In this document: one piece after another, positions 38,533 through 46,989 of the stretch
Numbering within the stretch: the first letter of the stretch is position 1
Layout: the number at the start of each line of letters is the position of its first letter
Source of the DNA: JBMOKU01 sp049324315
GTDB lineage: Bacteria; Bacillota; Clostridia; Peptostreptococcales; Thermotaleaceae
Direction: 5' to 3'
Assembly (NCBI GenBank): GCA_049324315.1
Contig: JBMOKU010000049.1
Coordinates: 1-60,189, forward strand
Length of the DNA stretch: 60,189 bases
Notes under the pieces: model-generated
What the model was told of the DNA's origin: nothing
Database searches by the model: none
Seen by the model: the letters and a program-made list of their open reading frames with translations, nothing else
Made by a program: the position numbers and the translations under genes

Positions 38533-40464
38533 TTAGCTTACTTGAGAACCGCTGTCGATATTGGCAGTCACCAGTGTCAAGTTTTTTCCGTCATCTGCGG
38601 CCAAGATCATTCCTCTGGATTCTTCACCCCGAAGTTTTACAGGTTTAAGATTCGCTACGACAATGACTTTCTTACCCACCATTTCTTCCGGTTTGTAGTA
38701 GGCTGCGATACCAGATACAATCTGTCTCGTTTCACCGCCAATTTTAACCTGCAGAATCAGCAGTTTATCTGCCTTAGGATGCTTTTTACATTCCACCACT
38801 TCTCCCACCTTCAGATCTACCTTGTCAAAATCGTCAATGGTTATTTCAGGCTTATAGCTGATTTCCTTCTCAGGCTTCGCCTCCTCCTTATTACCTGCAG
38901 CTGCCTCCAACGCTTCCAGTTCTTTCGCCACATCGATTCGAGGGAATAGGGCTTCTCCTTTGTTCACCTTTACACCGCTTGGAAGTTTTCCAAAAACAAA
39001 GGTATCTTCCCAATTGGTACCTTGACCACATTCAACTCCCAATTGCATCCAGATTTTTTTTGCTGTTGTATGCATAAATGGCAGAATTAATACAGATATG
39101 ATACGAATACTATCTGCTAAATTATAGAGCACTGTATCTAATCGGTCTTTTTGATTCTCATCCTTTGCCAACACCCAAGGCAAAGTCTCATCAATATATT
39201 TATTTGTTCTTCTTACCAACTTCCAGATTTCCTCCAAAGCATTGCTGTAGTCCAGCTTGTTCATTCTCTCCTCTACCTTGGCAGAAACAGCCACAGCCAA
39301 TGCCTTCAGGTCTTCATCAAATTCTCCTGCTGCTTTCGATTCCGGTATGATACCGCTGTTATATTTGTCGATCATGGCTATGGTTCTGCTCACAAGATTG
39401 CCTAGATCATTGGCCAAATCTGAATTAATTCGATTTAGCAATACTTCATTGGTGAAAACCCCATCTTGACCAAAGGAGTATTCTCGTAGAAGAAAATATT
39501 TCAAAGCATCAACGCCATATTTTTGACTCAAAATCACAGGATCTACTACATTTCCTTTGGATTTTGACATTTTGCCACCCTCCAGCAGAATCCATCCATG
39601 ACCGAATACCTTTTTCGGCAGTGGAGCATCCAGGGCCATCAACATAGCAGGCCAAATAATCGTATGAAATCTCACGATTTCCTTGCCTACAAGTTGGACA
39701 TCTGCCGGCCAGAATTTGCCATAGTCACCTTCCTGCTCTTCAGGATAACCAAGGGCTGTAATGTAGTTAGACAGGGCGTCTAACCATACATAGATTACAT
39801 GCTTTTCATCGATAGGTACAGGGATACCCCAATCAAAGCTTGTTCTTGAAATACATAGATCCTCCAGGCCTGGCTTCAAGAAATTATTGATCATCTCATT
39901 TCTTCTGGATGCCGGCTCTAAGAATTCTGGATGTTCTTCAAAGTGCTTCAAAAGGGTATCTTGGTATTTTGACAATTTAAAAAAGTAGGCTTCCTCTTTT
40001 GTCAGTTCAACAGGTCTTCCACAGTCTGGGCAGTTTCCGTCTACGATCTGGGTCTCTGTCCAAAACGCCTCGCAGGGCGTACAGTACCATCCTTCATATG
40101 CACCTTTGTAGATATCACCTTTATCATAGAGCTTTTTAAAAATCTGCTGTACTCTTCTCATGTGATAATCATCTGTTGTACGGATGAAAATATCATAAGA
40201 GATTTCCATGGTCTCCCATAGTTTTTTGATACCATCGACAATTTCATCGATATAAGCTTTCGGCTTCATACCCTTTGCTTCCGCAGCTCTCTGCAGCTTC
40301 TGACCATGCTCATCGGTACCGGTTAAAAACTTCACGTCATATCCTGTCAATCTTTTAAATCTTGCCATGGCATCGGCAGCAACCGTTGTATACGTATGCC
40401 CAATATGAAGTTTTGAACTGGGATAATAAATAGGGGTAGTAATGTAATAGTTTCCTTTATTCAT
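38533..40464 (-). CDS. metG: Methionyl-tRNA synthetase
   Basis: 643 residues from ATG 40464 (GAGGAGGAATATGG region). HIGH motif in SSKLHIGHTYTT, zinc knuckle CTPCEAFWTE and CPDCG, KMSKS loop in GGKMSKSKGN, anticodon domain, and a C-terminal EMAP/Trbp tRNA-binding domain (DDFDKVDLKVGEVVECKKHP). Charges tRNA-Met. Under the Met T-box upstream through the short gene at 40457-40741, which overlaps its start. Confidence 0.97.
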   Translation of the reverse strand: MNKGNYYITTPIYYPSSKLHIGHTYTTVAADAMARFKRLTGYDVKFLTGTDEHGQKLQRAAEAKGMKPKAYIDEIVDGIKKLWETMEISYDIFIRTTDDYHMRRVQQIFKKLYDKGDIYKGAYEGWYCTPCEAFWTETQIVDGNCPDCGRPVELTKEEAYFFKLSKYQDTLLKHFEEHPEFLEPASRRNEMINNFLKPGLEDLCISRTSFDWGIPVPIDEKHVIYVWLDALSNYITALGYPEEQEGDYGKFWPADVQLVGKEIVRFHTIIWPAMLMALDAPLPKKVFGHGWILLEGGKMSKSKGNVVDPVILSQKYGVDALKYFLLREYSFGQDGVFTNEVLLNRINSDLANDLGNLVSRTIAMIDKYNSGIIPESKAAGEFDEDLKALAVAVSAKVEERMNKLDYSNALEEIWKLVRRTNKYIDETLPWVLAKDENQKDRLDTVLYNLADSIRIISVLILPFMHTTAKKIWMQLGVECGQGTNWEDTFVFGKLPSGVKVNKGEALFPRIDVAKELEALEAAAGNKEEAKPEKEISYKPEITIDDFDKVDLKVGEVVECKKHPKADKLLILQVKIGGETRQIVSGIAAYYKPEEMVGKKVIVVANLKPVKLRGEESRGMILAADDGKNLTLVTANIDSGSQVS

Positions 40465-40741
40465 CCATATTCCTCCTCTTTCTTTTCTTTCTCTCATTTT
40501 TGCATTTTATCAATTCATATATACCCATCAGACCCATAAAAAGATGTCCCATCCATGTAATTTTCAGTTTATTGTACTCACTAGTTTTTACATACTGAAT
40601 AACATAGAATGAAAATGCTTCAGGATCAAAAAAAATCACGGTACATGCCACCACCACATATAGGACTGCCAGAGCGATAAATCCTTTCAAATAACCATAG
40701 ACAAATCGTAAGGACTGCCCCAGTTGTTTTCCCCACTGCAA
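40457..40741 (-). CDS. Small membrane protein between T-box and metG
   Basis: 94 residues from TTG 40741 (GGAGGAGAG 7 nt upstream). Two hydrophobic segments (FIALAVLYVVVACTVIFF and WMGHLFMGLMGIYELI) and a very basic C-terminus (KCKNERKKRKRRN). Overlaps metG by 8 bp, so metG translation is probably coupled. No family recognised. Its place inside the methionine-controlled unit is unusual. Confidence 0.65.
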   Translation of the reverse strand: MQWGKQLGQSLRFVYGYLKGFIALAVLYVVVACTVIFFDPEAFSFYVIQYVKTSEYNKLKITWMGHLFMGLMGIYELIKCKNERKKRKRRNMDE

Positions 40742-40766
40742 CGTCTCTCCTCCTTATACAAAAACA

Positions 40767-41044
40767 TAAAAAACTCGTCCCTCCATAAAGGGACGAGTTT
40801 CATAACCCGCGTTACCACCCTAATTCGTTACGCCCTCACGGTCGTAACCTTATTAAGTGACATCATCACCTTGCAGCTTTAACGGACGCAACACCGGCAT
40901 AACCTAAGCTTTCGCCTCAGCCATGCTGTTCAGGGGCCATCTTCAGCATATTTCCTTGTGTCAGCTTTCACCTTTCCTGACTCTCTGTACCAACTTCCTA
41001 TGCCTACTCTTCCCATCATTACATTTGATTATTAGACTTAGTAT
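40767..41044 (-). promoter_or_regulatory. T-box leader, Met-specific
   Basis: The T-box sequence AGGGTGGTAACGCG is present (about 40806-40820 on the minus strand), followed by the terminator AAACTCGTCCCT/AGGGACGAGTTT with T-run. Upstream are the AG-bulge region, GGTGAAAGCTGAC, and the specifier region ATATGCTGAAGATGG with codon ATG (40947-40949). Uncharged tRNA-Met would turn on the small membrane gene and metG. Confidence 0.92.
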
Positions 41045-41050
41045 ATATTT

Positions 41051-41079
41051 AATTTATAAAAATATGCTGAAATTGTCAA
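41051..41079 (-). promoter_or_regulatory. SigA promoter of the T-box transcript
   Basis: TTGACA - 17 bp - TAAATT on the minus strand; start predicted near 41044. Confidence 0.7.
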
Positions 41080-41093
41080 GAATATTTCTGTTA

Positions 41094-41636
41094 TTAATGA
41101 AAAAATAAACGGCACACATAGACCGAAGCCAACACTGCTGCCAGGTGAGATATCAGTGCAGCTGAAAGGGTGTGACGGCTGTTTTTTACAGCAACTGCTC
41201 CAAAATAGATGGCCATGGTATAAAAAACCGTCTCTGCTGATCCCATCATGGTAGACGCTACACGTCCGATAAACGAGTCTGCACCATAAGTCTGTACAAT
41301 ATCTCTGACAACAGCCAGGGCTCCACTCCCTGAAATAGGCCTCATAATCACAAGGGGAAGAACTTCCCCAGGAATACCTAATCGCCTTGTAATCGGTGAC
41401 AATATCCCCGTGAAAATGTCCAGGGCACCAGATTCTTTGAAGATACCGATAGCCAAGAAAATGGCAACCAAGTAGGGCATAATTTTAATCGCTGTTTGAA
41501 ACCCTTCTGCCGCCCCTTCAACAAATACATCATAGAGATTGATACCTTTGACCCATCCGTGCAGCAAAATGACCGTAATCATCACGGGAATCATCATAAT
41601 GGATATGGTATTTAGTAATTCCAACACGTCATTCAC
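41094..41636 (-). CDS. spmB: Spore maturation protein B
   Basis: 180 residues with about five helices and the nucleoside-recognition (Gate) motif pattern: MRPISGSGALAVVRDI and MMGSAETVFYTMAIYFGA. Needed for spore core dehydration in Bacillus together with SpmA. Overlaps spmA by 4 bp. Confidence 0.95.
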   Translation of the reverse strand: MNDVLELLNTISIMMIPVMITVILLHGWVKGINLYDVFVEGAAEGFQTAIKIMPYLVAIFLAIGIFKESGALDIFTGILSPITRRLGIPGEVLPLVIMRPISGSGALAVVRDIVQTYGADSFIGRVASTMMGSAETVFYTMAIYFGAVAVKNSRHTLSAALISHLAAVLASVYVCRLFFH

Positions 41637-42205
41637 TCCCTCTCCAGTATCTTGCAGGCCATAATTCCTGCCACCGTAGAAGCCGTACTGGCAATGAGTG
41701 TTGTAACAATGATCTCCGTAGGATTTGCAGACCCTGCATCGCCTCTAATCTTCAGCACGGTTAGGGGGATCAACTGAATCGATGACATATTGATCACCAG
41801 AAACATACACATGGCATTGGTAGCCCTTTCCTTTCGGGGATTGATCTTCTGCATTTCCTCCATAGCCTTGAGTCCCAAGGCCGTGGCTGAATTGCCGGCG
41901 CCAAACATATTTGCCGCCATATTCATCACAATACTGCTGATGGCAGGATGGTTTTGGGGAATTTCTGGGAACAAGACTCTAATAAGCGGCCCCATGGCTT
42001 TTCCGATGATATGCATTAATCCTGACCTTTCAGCAATTTTCATGAGCCCTAACCAAACAGACATAATACCTGTAAGGCCAATGGCAAATAACACAGCCTC
42101 CTGGGAATGGTTTATCACCACCGTGTTGATTACATCCGTTCTTCCATTAAAAAAGGCTATTCCGACGCCCAACAAGATCATACACAACCAGATACGATTG
42201 ATCAT
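41633..42205 (-). CDS. spmA: Spore maturation protein A
   Basis: 190 residues from ATG 42205 (TTAGGAGCG). Starts MINRIWLCMILLGVGIAFFN; Gate motif FGAGNSATALGLKAMEEM and FLVINMSSIQLIPLTVLKIR. Forms the spmAB operon with the next gene. Confidence 0.94.
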   Translation of the reverse strand: MINRIWLCMILLGVGIAFFNGRTDVINTVVINHSQEAVLFAIGLTGIMSVWLGLMKIAERSGLMHIIGKAMGPLIRVLFPEIPQNHPAISSIVMNMAANMFGAGNSATALGLKAMEEMQKINPRKERATNAMCMFLVINMSSIQLIPLTVLKIRGDAGSANPTEIIVTTLIASTASTVAGIMACKILERE

Positions 42206-42707
42206 ATTCCACGCTCCTAACAATTTGGACAATTAAATCAGATAATAATTCCTTTTCTATATCTCTTAATATATATGAAATCATTGGAGTTCCTTATACC
42301 CTATCAAAACAAAAAATCCATCTAATGAAAAAGATCGATTTTTTTAGCTGTTATCTTATGAATTTACGCCTTAAAATGCATTTAGTCCTGCGGGGCGGCA
42401 CAGAGAGAGACCGCTGAAAAAGCAACTCATCGCCCGGCAACACATGGGGACAGGGCCTCAGTCCGGCAAAAAGCACACCGGACAGTGGACCAGTCCCCAA
42501 GTCTTGCCTCTTTTGCTCAAATACCCTGAGTTTTTCAGTGACCTCCACAAAGACTGTCCCCTACAAAAGAAAATACATTCTGTTCTAGGAGCATAGATCT
42601 TTATAAGCCTTTTGCTATATGCAATGAGCTATCGGCTATTAGCCATGTTAACATAATTCCTCTGACACAGCATCACTTATCAATGTAGATCAAATGTTTC
42701 CTACATA
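42206..42707. other. Intergenic region with repeats
   Basis: 500 bp. Holds the ggggacag-type element 42442-42501, a related tail GACTGTCCCCTAC near 42553, and an imperfect hairpin near 42310-42345. No gene seen. Confidence 0.5.
42442..42501. repeat. ggggacag-type palindromic element
   Basis: Starts ACATGGGGACAGGGCCTCAG and ends with inverted ACCAGTCCCCAAGT. Inner CCGG-CAAAAAGCACA-CCGG hairpin. About 60% like the element at 51078-51143. Confidence 0.65.
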
Positions 42708-44045
42708 CTATTTTGCTAACTCAGCAATGACTTTCGCATACATTCTAATGGTCTTCATCAGATCATCAATTTCAATATACTCATCCTTCTCATGAGCGAC
42801 TTCCTCTTTCCCTGGAAATAGCGGTCCAAAAGCCACAAAATTTTCGAAAGCCCTGGCGTAGGTTGCACCACCTATCGATAAAGGTGTGCTGTCCAAACCT
42901 GTTTCTTCTTCATAGACCTTCCTCAATAGCTTCACCATGCTGTGATCTCTCGGTACGTATAGAGGTGGGATAAAGTGCTTTTCTTCATACACAAGGCCAT
43001 AGGGTTCTGCAGCAGCTTTTATAGCATGGATAATATCTTCTTTCTTTTTTGTTACAGGATAGCGTACATCTAAATAGATCGTTTGCCGGTCGTGGTTGAT
43101 ATCTATTTTTCCTATATTCATAGTTAATTTTCCGGAAGATTGATCTTCACAATCTCCTACGATTTTCTCCCCGTAGCAATCTTCCCCTATCTTCTCCGCA
43201 ACAAACCGTATGGCTTCGCTGCTATTTCCCCCTTCAGTCAATGCCATACACAATCTTGAGATAGCATTGATACCCTTCCACGCCGTGCTGGAATGGCATG
43301 CCTTACCAAGAATCGTTATCCCTTGGTCTGTGATTTTATAGTCAAAACCCAATTCATCTAAGACTCGGGCGATCTCTTTCCAATCACTTTCATGATAGCG
43401 GCAGAGATCCGGCACACTATTATAAGCATTCCCTCCAAATACAGTCACCACTCCGCCTTTTTGGTGCTCTAGATTAAACTGAAGCAGTCCTTTTTCCGCA
43501 AAGATAAGGGGATAATCTGCATCAGGTGTAAATCCACAACTGGGTGCCTCTTCCTGCTCTTTATATTCATCAATGCATTCCCATCGGGTTTCTTCATTGG
43601 CACCAATAATCAGTCGTATCCTCTTCTTCAATAGATAACCGGAATCTCTAACAATCTTCATGGCATATAATGCTGCAATGGTGGGGCCTTTATCATCAAT
43701 GGCACCTCTGCCATAAATACGGCCATTATGTACTTCTCCGCCATATGGAGGAAAGGACCAAGAAGCAGGATCTCCTTCCGGTACAACATCAATATGCCCT
43801 AATATACCGATCATTTCTTCTCCTTCTCCCATTTCCACATAGCCATAATATCCATCACCATATTTTGTCCGAAAACCCAGGTCCTCTCCCAGCTTTAATA
43901 TTTGCCTCAATGCCCTGTCTACCCCTTCTCCAAAGGGCATTCCCACCTTAGGTTTCTCCTCAACACTCTTGATAGCAATACTGCTCTGAATACTGCTTAT
44001 GATTTCTTCCTTCAGCCCATCAATACATACATCGATATCCTTCAT
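42708..44045 (-). CDS. M20 dipeptidase PepV-like
   Basis: 445 residues. Zinc sites in LGHIDVVPEGDPASW, GRGAIDDKGPT, GANEETRWECIDEY, FTPDADYPLIFAEKG, and a C-terminal His in EEVAHEKDEYI. Long lid domain. Cleaves dipeptides in the cytoplasm. ATG behind GGAAGGAG. Monocistronic. Confidence 0.93.
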   Translation of the reverse strand: MKDIDVCIDGLKEEIISSIQSSIAIKSVEEKPKVGMPFGEGVDRALRQILKLGEDLGFRTKYGDGYYGYVEMGEGEEMIGILGHIDVVPEGDPASWSFPPYGGEVHNGRIYGRGAIDDKGPTIAALYAMKIVRDSGYLLKKRIRLIIGANEETRWECIDEYKEQEEAPSCGFTPDADYPLIFAEKGLLQFNLEHQKGGVVTVFGGNAYNSVPDLCRYHESDWKEIARVLDELGFDYKITDQGITILGKACHSSTAWKGINAISRLCMALTEGGNSSEAIRFVAEKIGEDCYGEKIVGDCEDQSSGKLTMNIGKIDINHDRQTIYLDVRYPVTKKKEDIIHAIKAAAEPYGLVYEEKHFIPPLYVPRDHSMVKLLRKVYEEETGLDSTPLSIGGATYARAFENFVAFGPLFPGKEEVAHEKDEYIEIDDLMKTIRMYAKVIAELAK

Positions 44046-44155
44046 AGGATCGTACTCCTTCCATTTTAATAAGACAAAACTTTGACATATATTTTTTCTT
44101 TTACATAATAATCCTTTACTTTCTACATTATACCATTTTTTACATGCGCAATAAA

Positions 44156-44178
44156 CCCCCGGAATCTTTCTCCGAGGG
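44156..44178 (-). terminator. Terminator of the ECF sigma operon
   Basis: CCCTCGGA/TCCGGGGG-type stem just after the stop at 44190, then TTTATT on the minus strand. Confidence 0.65.
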
Positions 44179-44189
44179 TAAATTTTACT

Positions 44190-44870
44190 TTATTCTTCTT
44201 CGTAAATTTCCAACTGCAGTCCTTCCTTAGACCCGTGGGCTTCCTTGTTTTTTGATTTTCTTAGCAGGTAAATACCTAATATAATCAATGCCACAGGTAC
44301 CAAGTTACGCTGAATATCATGGAGCCAGAAGAGTGGAAACTGCCGGCCCAAAACTTGTCGTAATAAGCTTTCAGCGGCATAAAACAGATTTTTTAGGAGT
44401 GAGAATCCAGCTATGACGATTAGTCCGATGGCTATGTATCTTGTATTAATTTTGCTTAGGTTCACATTATAAACAATTTTATCTTCTACCTGCTGGCCCC
44501 GTACAAGAAGCTTTCGAGTATTTAGGCTGTCAAAAAAACTGTAGAACCACACAATTAAAGAGATAGGTATAATAATTTCCTCTGTCATCGTTCCCAGTAA
44601 GATAATCAGTATAAATGCACTGAGCAGCTGCAGTCCCCGATTCATCAGTCCCATGTACATTTGGCCGCAACCGGGAATCAATGAAAATATAAAGCTCCAG
44701 AATTTACTTATATCTTTTCTATGCTTATGGCTGTTAAACAAATTTGTATCAACACACTGGCTGCATACTTTTTTTCCAGATATCTCAACCTTACATTCTT
44801 CGCATATTGGCTGATGGCAGACACTACATACATATTCAGATGGTCTTTCCTTATGATATTTGCAATCCAT
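44190..44870 (-). CDS. Zinc-finger membrane protein (B-box plus TM2-like)
   Basis: 226 residues. N-terminal zinc finger with CKYHKERPSEYVCSVCHQPI, CEECKVEI and CSQC, followed by a TM2-like pair (FWSFIFSLIPGCGQMYMGLM) and four or five helices; C-terminal acidic tail. Third gene after the sigma and anti-sigma genes, 4 bp from the latter, so it may help sense or be part of the response. Confidence 0.8.
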   Translation of the reverse strand: MDCKYHKERPSEYVCSVCHQPICEECKVEISGKKVCSQCVDTNLFNSHKHRKDISKFWSFIFSLIPGCGQMYMGLMNRGLQLLSAFILIILLGTMTEEIIIPISLIVWFYSFFDSLNTRKLLVRGQQVEDKIVYNVNLSKINTRYIAIGLIVIAGFSLLKNLFYAAESLLRQVLGRQFPLFWLHDIQRNLVPVALIILGIYLLRKSKNKEAHGSKEGLQLEIYEEE

Positions 44871-44874
44871 CCTA

Positions 44875-45327
44875 CTACCTCCTTATTTTTATTTCTATTC
44901 CGTTTAAAATTCGAGTAATGGTTTTACTGGTTTCGTCTGTTGAAAGAAGAATATTCCTCTGCAAAGATGCCGTTTCATCCCAAACCTTCTCAAATTTAAT
45001 TTCTTTCGAAAGTCCTGAAACGTTTAAGAATACCATCAATAATCCTGCTGCAATCAAGCTGGCACCCCACATACGATGCGTTGGCTTTTCATAGATTTTT
45101 GTAACAGTAAGGTCATTAATTTTATGCATAACATCCATCGTAAAGGTGTCAGGCGCTTTTATTTGTCCAATAGTGTGAAATCGTTGACTCATTGCCCTAT
45201 AATCATCCAAGCTCCTTCTGCATGTAGCACAAGCTTTCATATGATTGGAAATCTGCTGGATTTGTTCAGGTTCTAACTCCCCGCCATCATAACGATCCAT
45301 TCGTTTTTCTATTTCTCTACACTCCAT
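44875..45327 (-). CDS. Anti-sigma factor with zf-HC2 domain
   Basis: 150 residues. ZAS motif H-x3-C-x2-C in NHMKACATCRRSL, one membrane helix (MWGASLIAAGLLMVFLNVSG), short outer tail. Holds the ECF sigma of the upstream overlapping gene (19 bp overlap) at the membrane. Confidence 0.9.
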   Translation of the reverse strand: MECREIEKRMDRYDGGELEPEQIQQISNHMKACATCRRSLDDYRAMSQRFHTIGQIKAPDTFTMDVMHKINDLTVTKIYEKPTHRMWGASLIAAGLLMVFLNVSGLSKEIKFEKVWDETASLQRNILLSTDETSKTITRILNGIEIKIRR

Positions 45328-45881
45328 AATACACCTTCACCTCCAGACTGTATTTCAATTTGCTTACGAATCATTTTCCGTGCTCTGTATAAACCCACTT
45401 CCACCGTTTTCACCGGCATATCCAAGATCTCGCCAATCTCTTTGTATTTTAGGTTTTGAAAATGGTACATGATGATAAGCATCTTATACTGATGTGGAAG
45501 CTTGTTAACAATTTCCCGTACAATTTCCCTTTGTTCATTGGCCAGCAGCTGATATTCCGGTAAATGATCCTGATGTTCCTCCGCACTCTCCTGTATCCAT
45601 GAAAGAAGCTGCTGTTCTTTTCTTCTTTTTCGATCCCAATCAATACAACAGTTGGTGGCTATCCTATAAAGCCAGGTTGACACCTTTGACTGAAATTTAA
45701 AGGTATGTATCTGACGAAAAGCCCGGATAAACACTTCTTGGGACAAATCATTTGTATCACTGCTGTGATAGGTATAGCCATATACCATACCGTATACTTT
45801 GTCCTTGTACCGATCAATCAAGTAACTATATGCTTCTTTGTCTCCTTTTTGCACCCGCTTGACTATATCTTCATCCGTCAA
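45309..45881 (-). CDS. ECF sigma-70 factor
   Basis: About 190 residues. Region 2: DKEAYSYLIDRYKDKVYGMV, DTNDLSQEVFIRAFRQIHTF, STWLYRIATNCCIDWDRKRR; region 4: LPHQYKMLIIMYHFQNLKYK, EIGEILDMPVKTVEVGLYRA. TTG 45881 has the best spacing from AAGGAGGTG; ATG 45887 is possible. First gene of a sigma/anti-sigma/membrane protein operon. Complete, unlike the remnant at 6059. Confidence 0.94.
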   Translation of the reverse strand: MTDEDIVKRVQKGDKEAYSYLIDRYKDKVYGMVYGYTYHSSDTNDLSQEVFIRAFRQIHTFKFQSKVSTWLYRIATNCCIDWDRKRRKEQQLLSWIQESAEEHQDHLPEYQLLANEQREIVREIVNKLPHQYKMLIIMYHFQNLKYKEIGEILDMPVKTVEVGLYRARKMIRKQIEIQSGGEGVLWSVEK

Positions 45882-46040
45882 AAGCATCACCTCCTTGCCG
45901 TCCATATATTTAGACGATCAAAAAAGAAAAAACCCTACAAAAAGATTATACTTTTTATCTTTTTTAAAAAAAATTATTTTATTCTGATCTTTTAACAGCT
46001 TGTTTAAAAATGGAAAGAATGGGTATGAGTAGCTATATGC

Positions 46041-46069
46041 TTGATGTATTTGTTAAAAAATGCTAAAAT
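46041..46069 (+). promoter_or_regulatory. SigA promoter of ytxH-like operon
   Basis: TTGATG - 17 bp - TAAAAT with extended TGC before the -10; 33 bp before the start. Confidence 0.6.
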
Positions 46070-46102
46070 TCATATATTAATGTATGATGGGAGGAAATAT
46101 CT

Positions 46103-46474
46103 ATGAGATTGATAAGAGATTTACAAAGAAAGAAAAAACTGGAACAGCAGAAAAAGCTGGCAAAGGGCGTTGCCATGGGTACATTGGTGGGCAGTATCCT
46201 CGGAAGCGCTGCAGGTATTCTATTCGCCCCTGATTCAGGAAAAAATACCCGAAAAAAAATTCAAGACGGTGCCGCGGACGTGAAAAATAATATCGAAAAA
46301 GGTGTAACGGAAACAAAGGAAAGCATTGAATCAACAGTAAAAAGCGGTAAAGATAAGATCACTGAGACAATTGCAAAGGTGAAGAAAATGAGAGAATCTA
46401 CGGAAGCAGATGTGGCTGTCTGTGCGGATCAAGAAGCAGAGGCCGGACCGGAAGCAGAAGAAAATTCAAAATAG
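46103..46474 (+). CDS. YtxH domain protein
   Basis: 123 residues. A glycine-rich membrane segment (GVAMGTLVGSILGSAAGILF) with APDSGKNTRKKI, then a long charged helix. YtxH proteins are small stress-associated membrane proteins of unknown activity. Ribosome site GGGAGGAAA. Operon with the DUF948 gene. Confidence 0.88.
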   Translation: MRLIRDLQRKKKLEQQKKLAKGVAMGTLVGSILGSAAGILFAPDSGKNTRKKIQDGAADVKNNIEKGVTETKESIESTVKSGKDKITETIAKVKKMRESTEADVAVCADQEAEAGPEAEENSK

Positions 46475-46491
46475 GTCTGAGGTGATTTGTA

Positions 46492-46887
46492 ATGGATGCA
46501 ACCATAAGATTGGGTGATTTGGGAATTGCGCTGATAGGCATTGGACTTCTTGTTTTCATCGTTTATGCCATCATGATTTTAAGAAATGTCAATGAGATGT
46601 TAAAAGCCGCTCGCGAAATCATGGAAAAAAATCGTACAAACATTGACAAAGTACTGGATCGCGCACCAACCATCGCATCCAATATTGAAAGTATCAGCAC
46701 GGATTTATCCCACGATGTAAAGGCCGTGCAAGGGACCATAGACCAGCTTGTGGGTACCTCTGAAGTAGCTGCAGGTGTTTTAGCAGAAAATACCGATGTA
46801 CTGGCCAGCATCTTGGGCGTGATACAATTAATATTCACGTTAAAAGAAACCTTTACACCCTTTAGGAGAAAGAGAAGATGGTTTTAA
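46492..46887 (+). CDS. DUF948 family protein
   Basis: 131 residues with an N-terminal membrane helix (LGIALIGIGLLVFIVYAIMI) and a long coiled region (NEMLKAAREIMEKNRTNIDK). Typical partner of YtxH. Likely a membrane-tethered coiled protein. Confidence 0.85.
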   Translation: MDATIRLGDLGIALIGIGLLVFIVYAIMILRNVNEMLKAAREIMEKNRTNIDKVLDRAPTIASNIESISTDLSHDVKAVQGTIDQLVGTSEVAAGVLAENTDVLASILGVIQLIFTLKETFTPFRRKRRWF

Positions 46888-46908
46888 CGTTGTATCATGA
46901 AACAAATC

Positions 46909-46932
46909 GGGCGAACACTGTTCGCCCCTACG
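46909..46932. repeat. Short palindromic repeat ending in CCCTACG
   Basis: GGGCGAAC-ACT-GTTCGCCC followed by CTACG; eight-bp perfect arms. Close copy of 21150-21173, 22 bp after a coding gene stop. Confidence 0.75.
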
Positions 46933-46952
46933 TTTTATAGTATCCGCAAAAG

Positions 46953-46982
46953 TTTCATTAAGCTATTCTCTTAATGAAAAAA
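46953..46982. terminator. Terminator between convergent genes
   Basis: TTTCATTAAG/CTTAATGAAA with 7-nt loop and A/T runs; after DUF948 and just before the cca stop. Confidence 0.8.
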
Positions 46983-46989
46983 GCTAAAA

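Noticed and set aside
42351..42548. 65-codon frame on the minus strand
   Set aside because: It runs through the ggggacag-type repeat and has no credible start or protein features.
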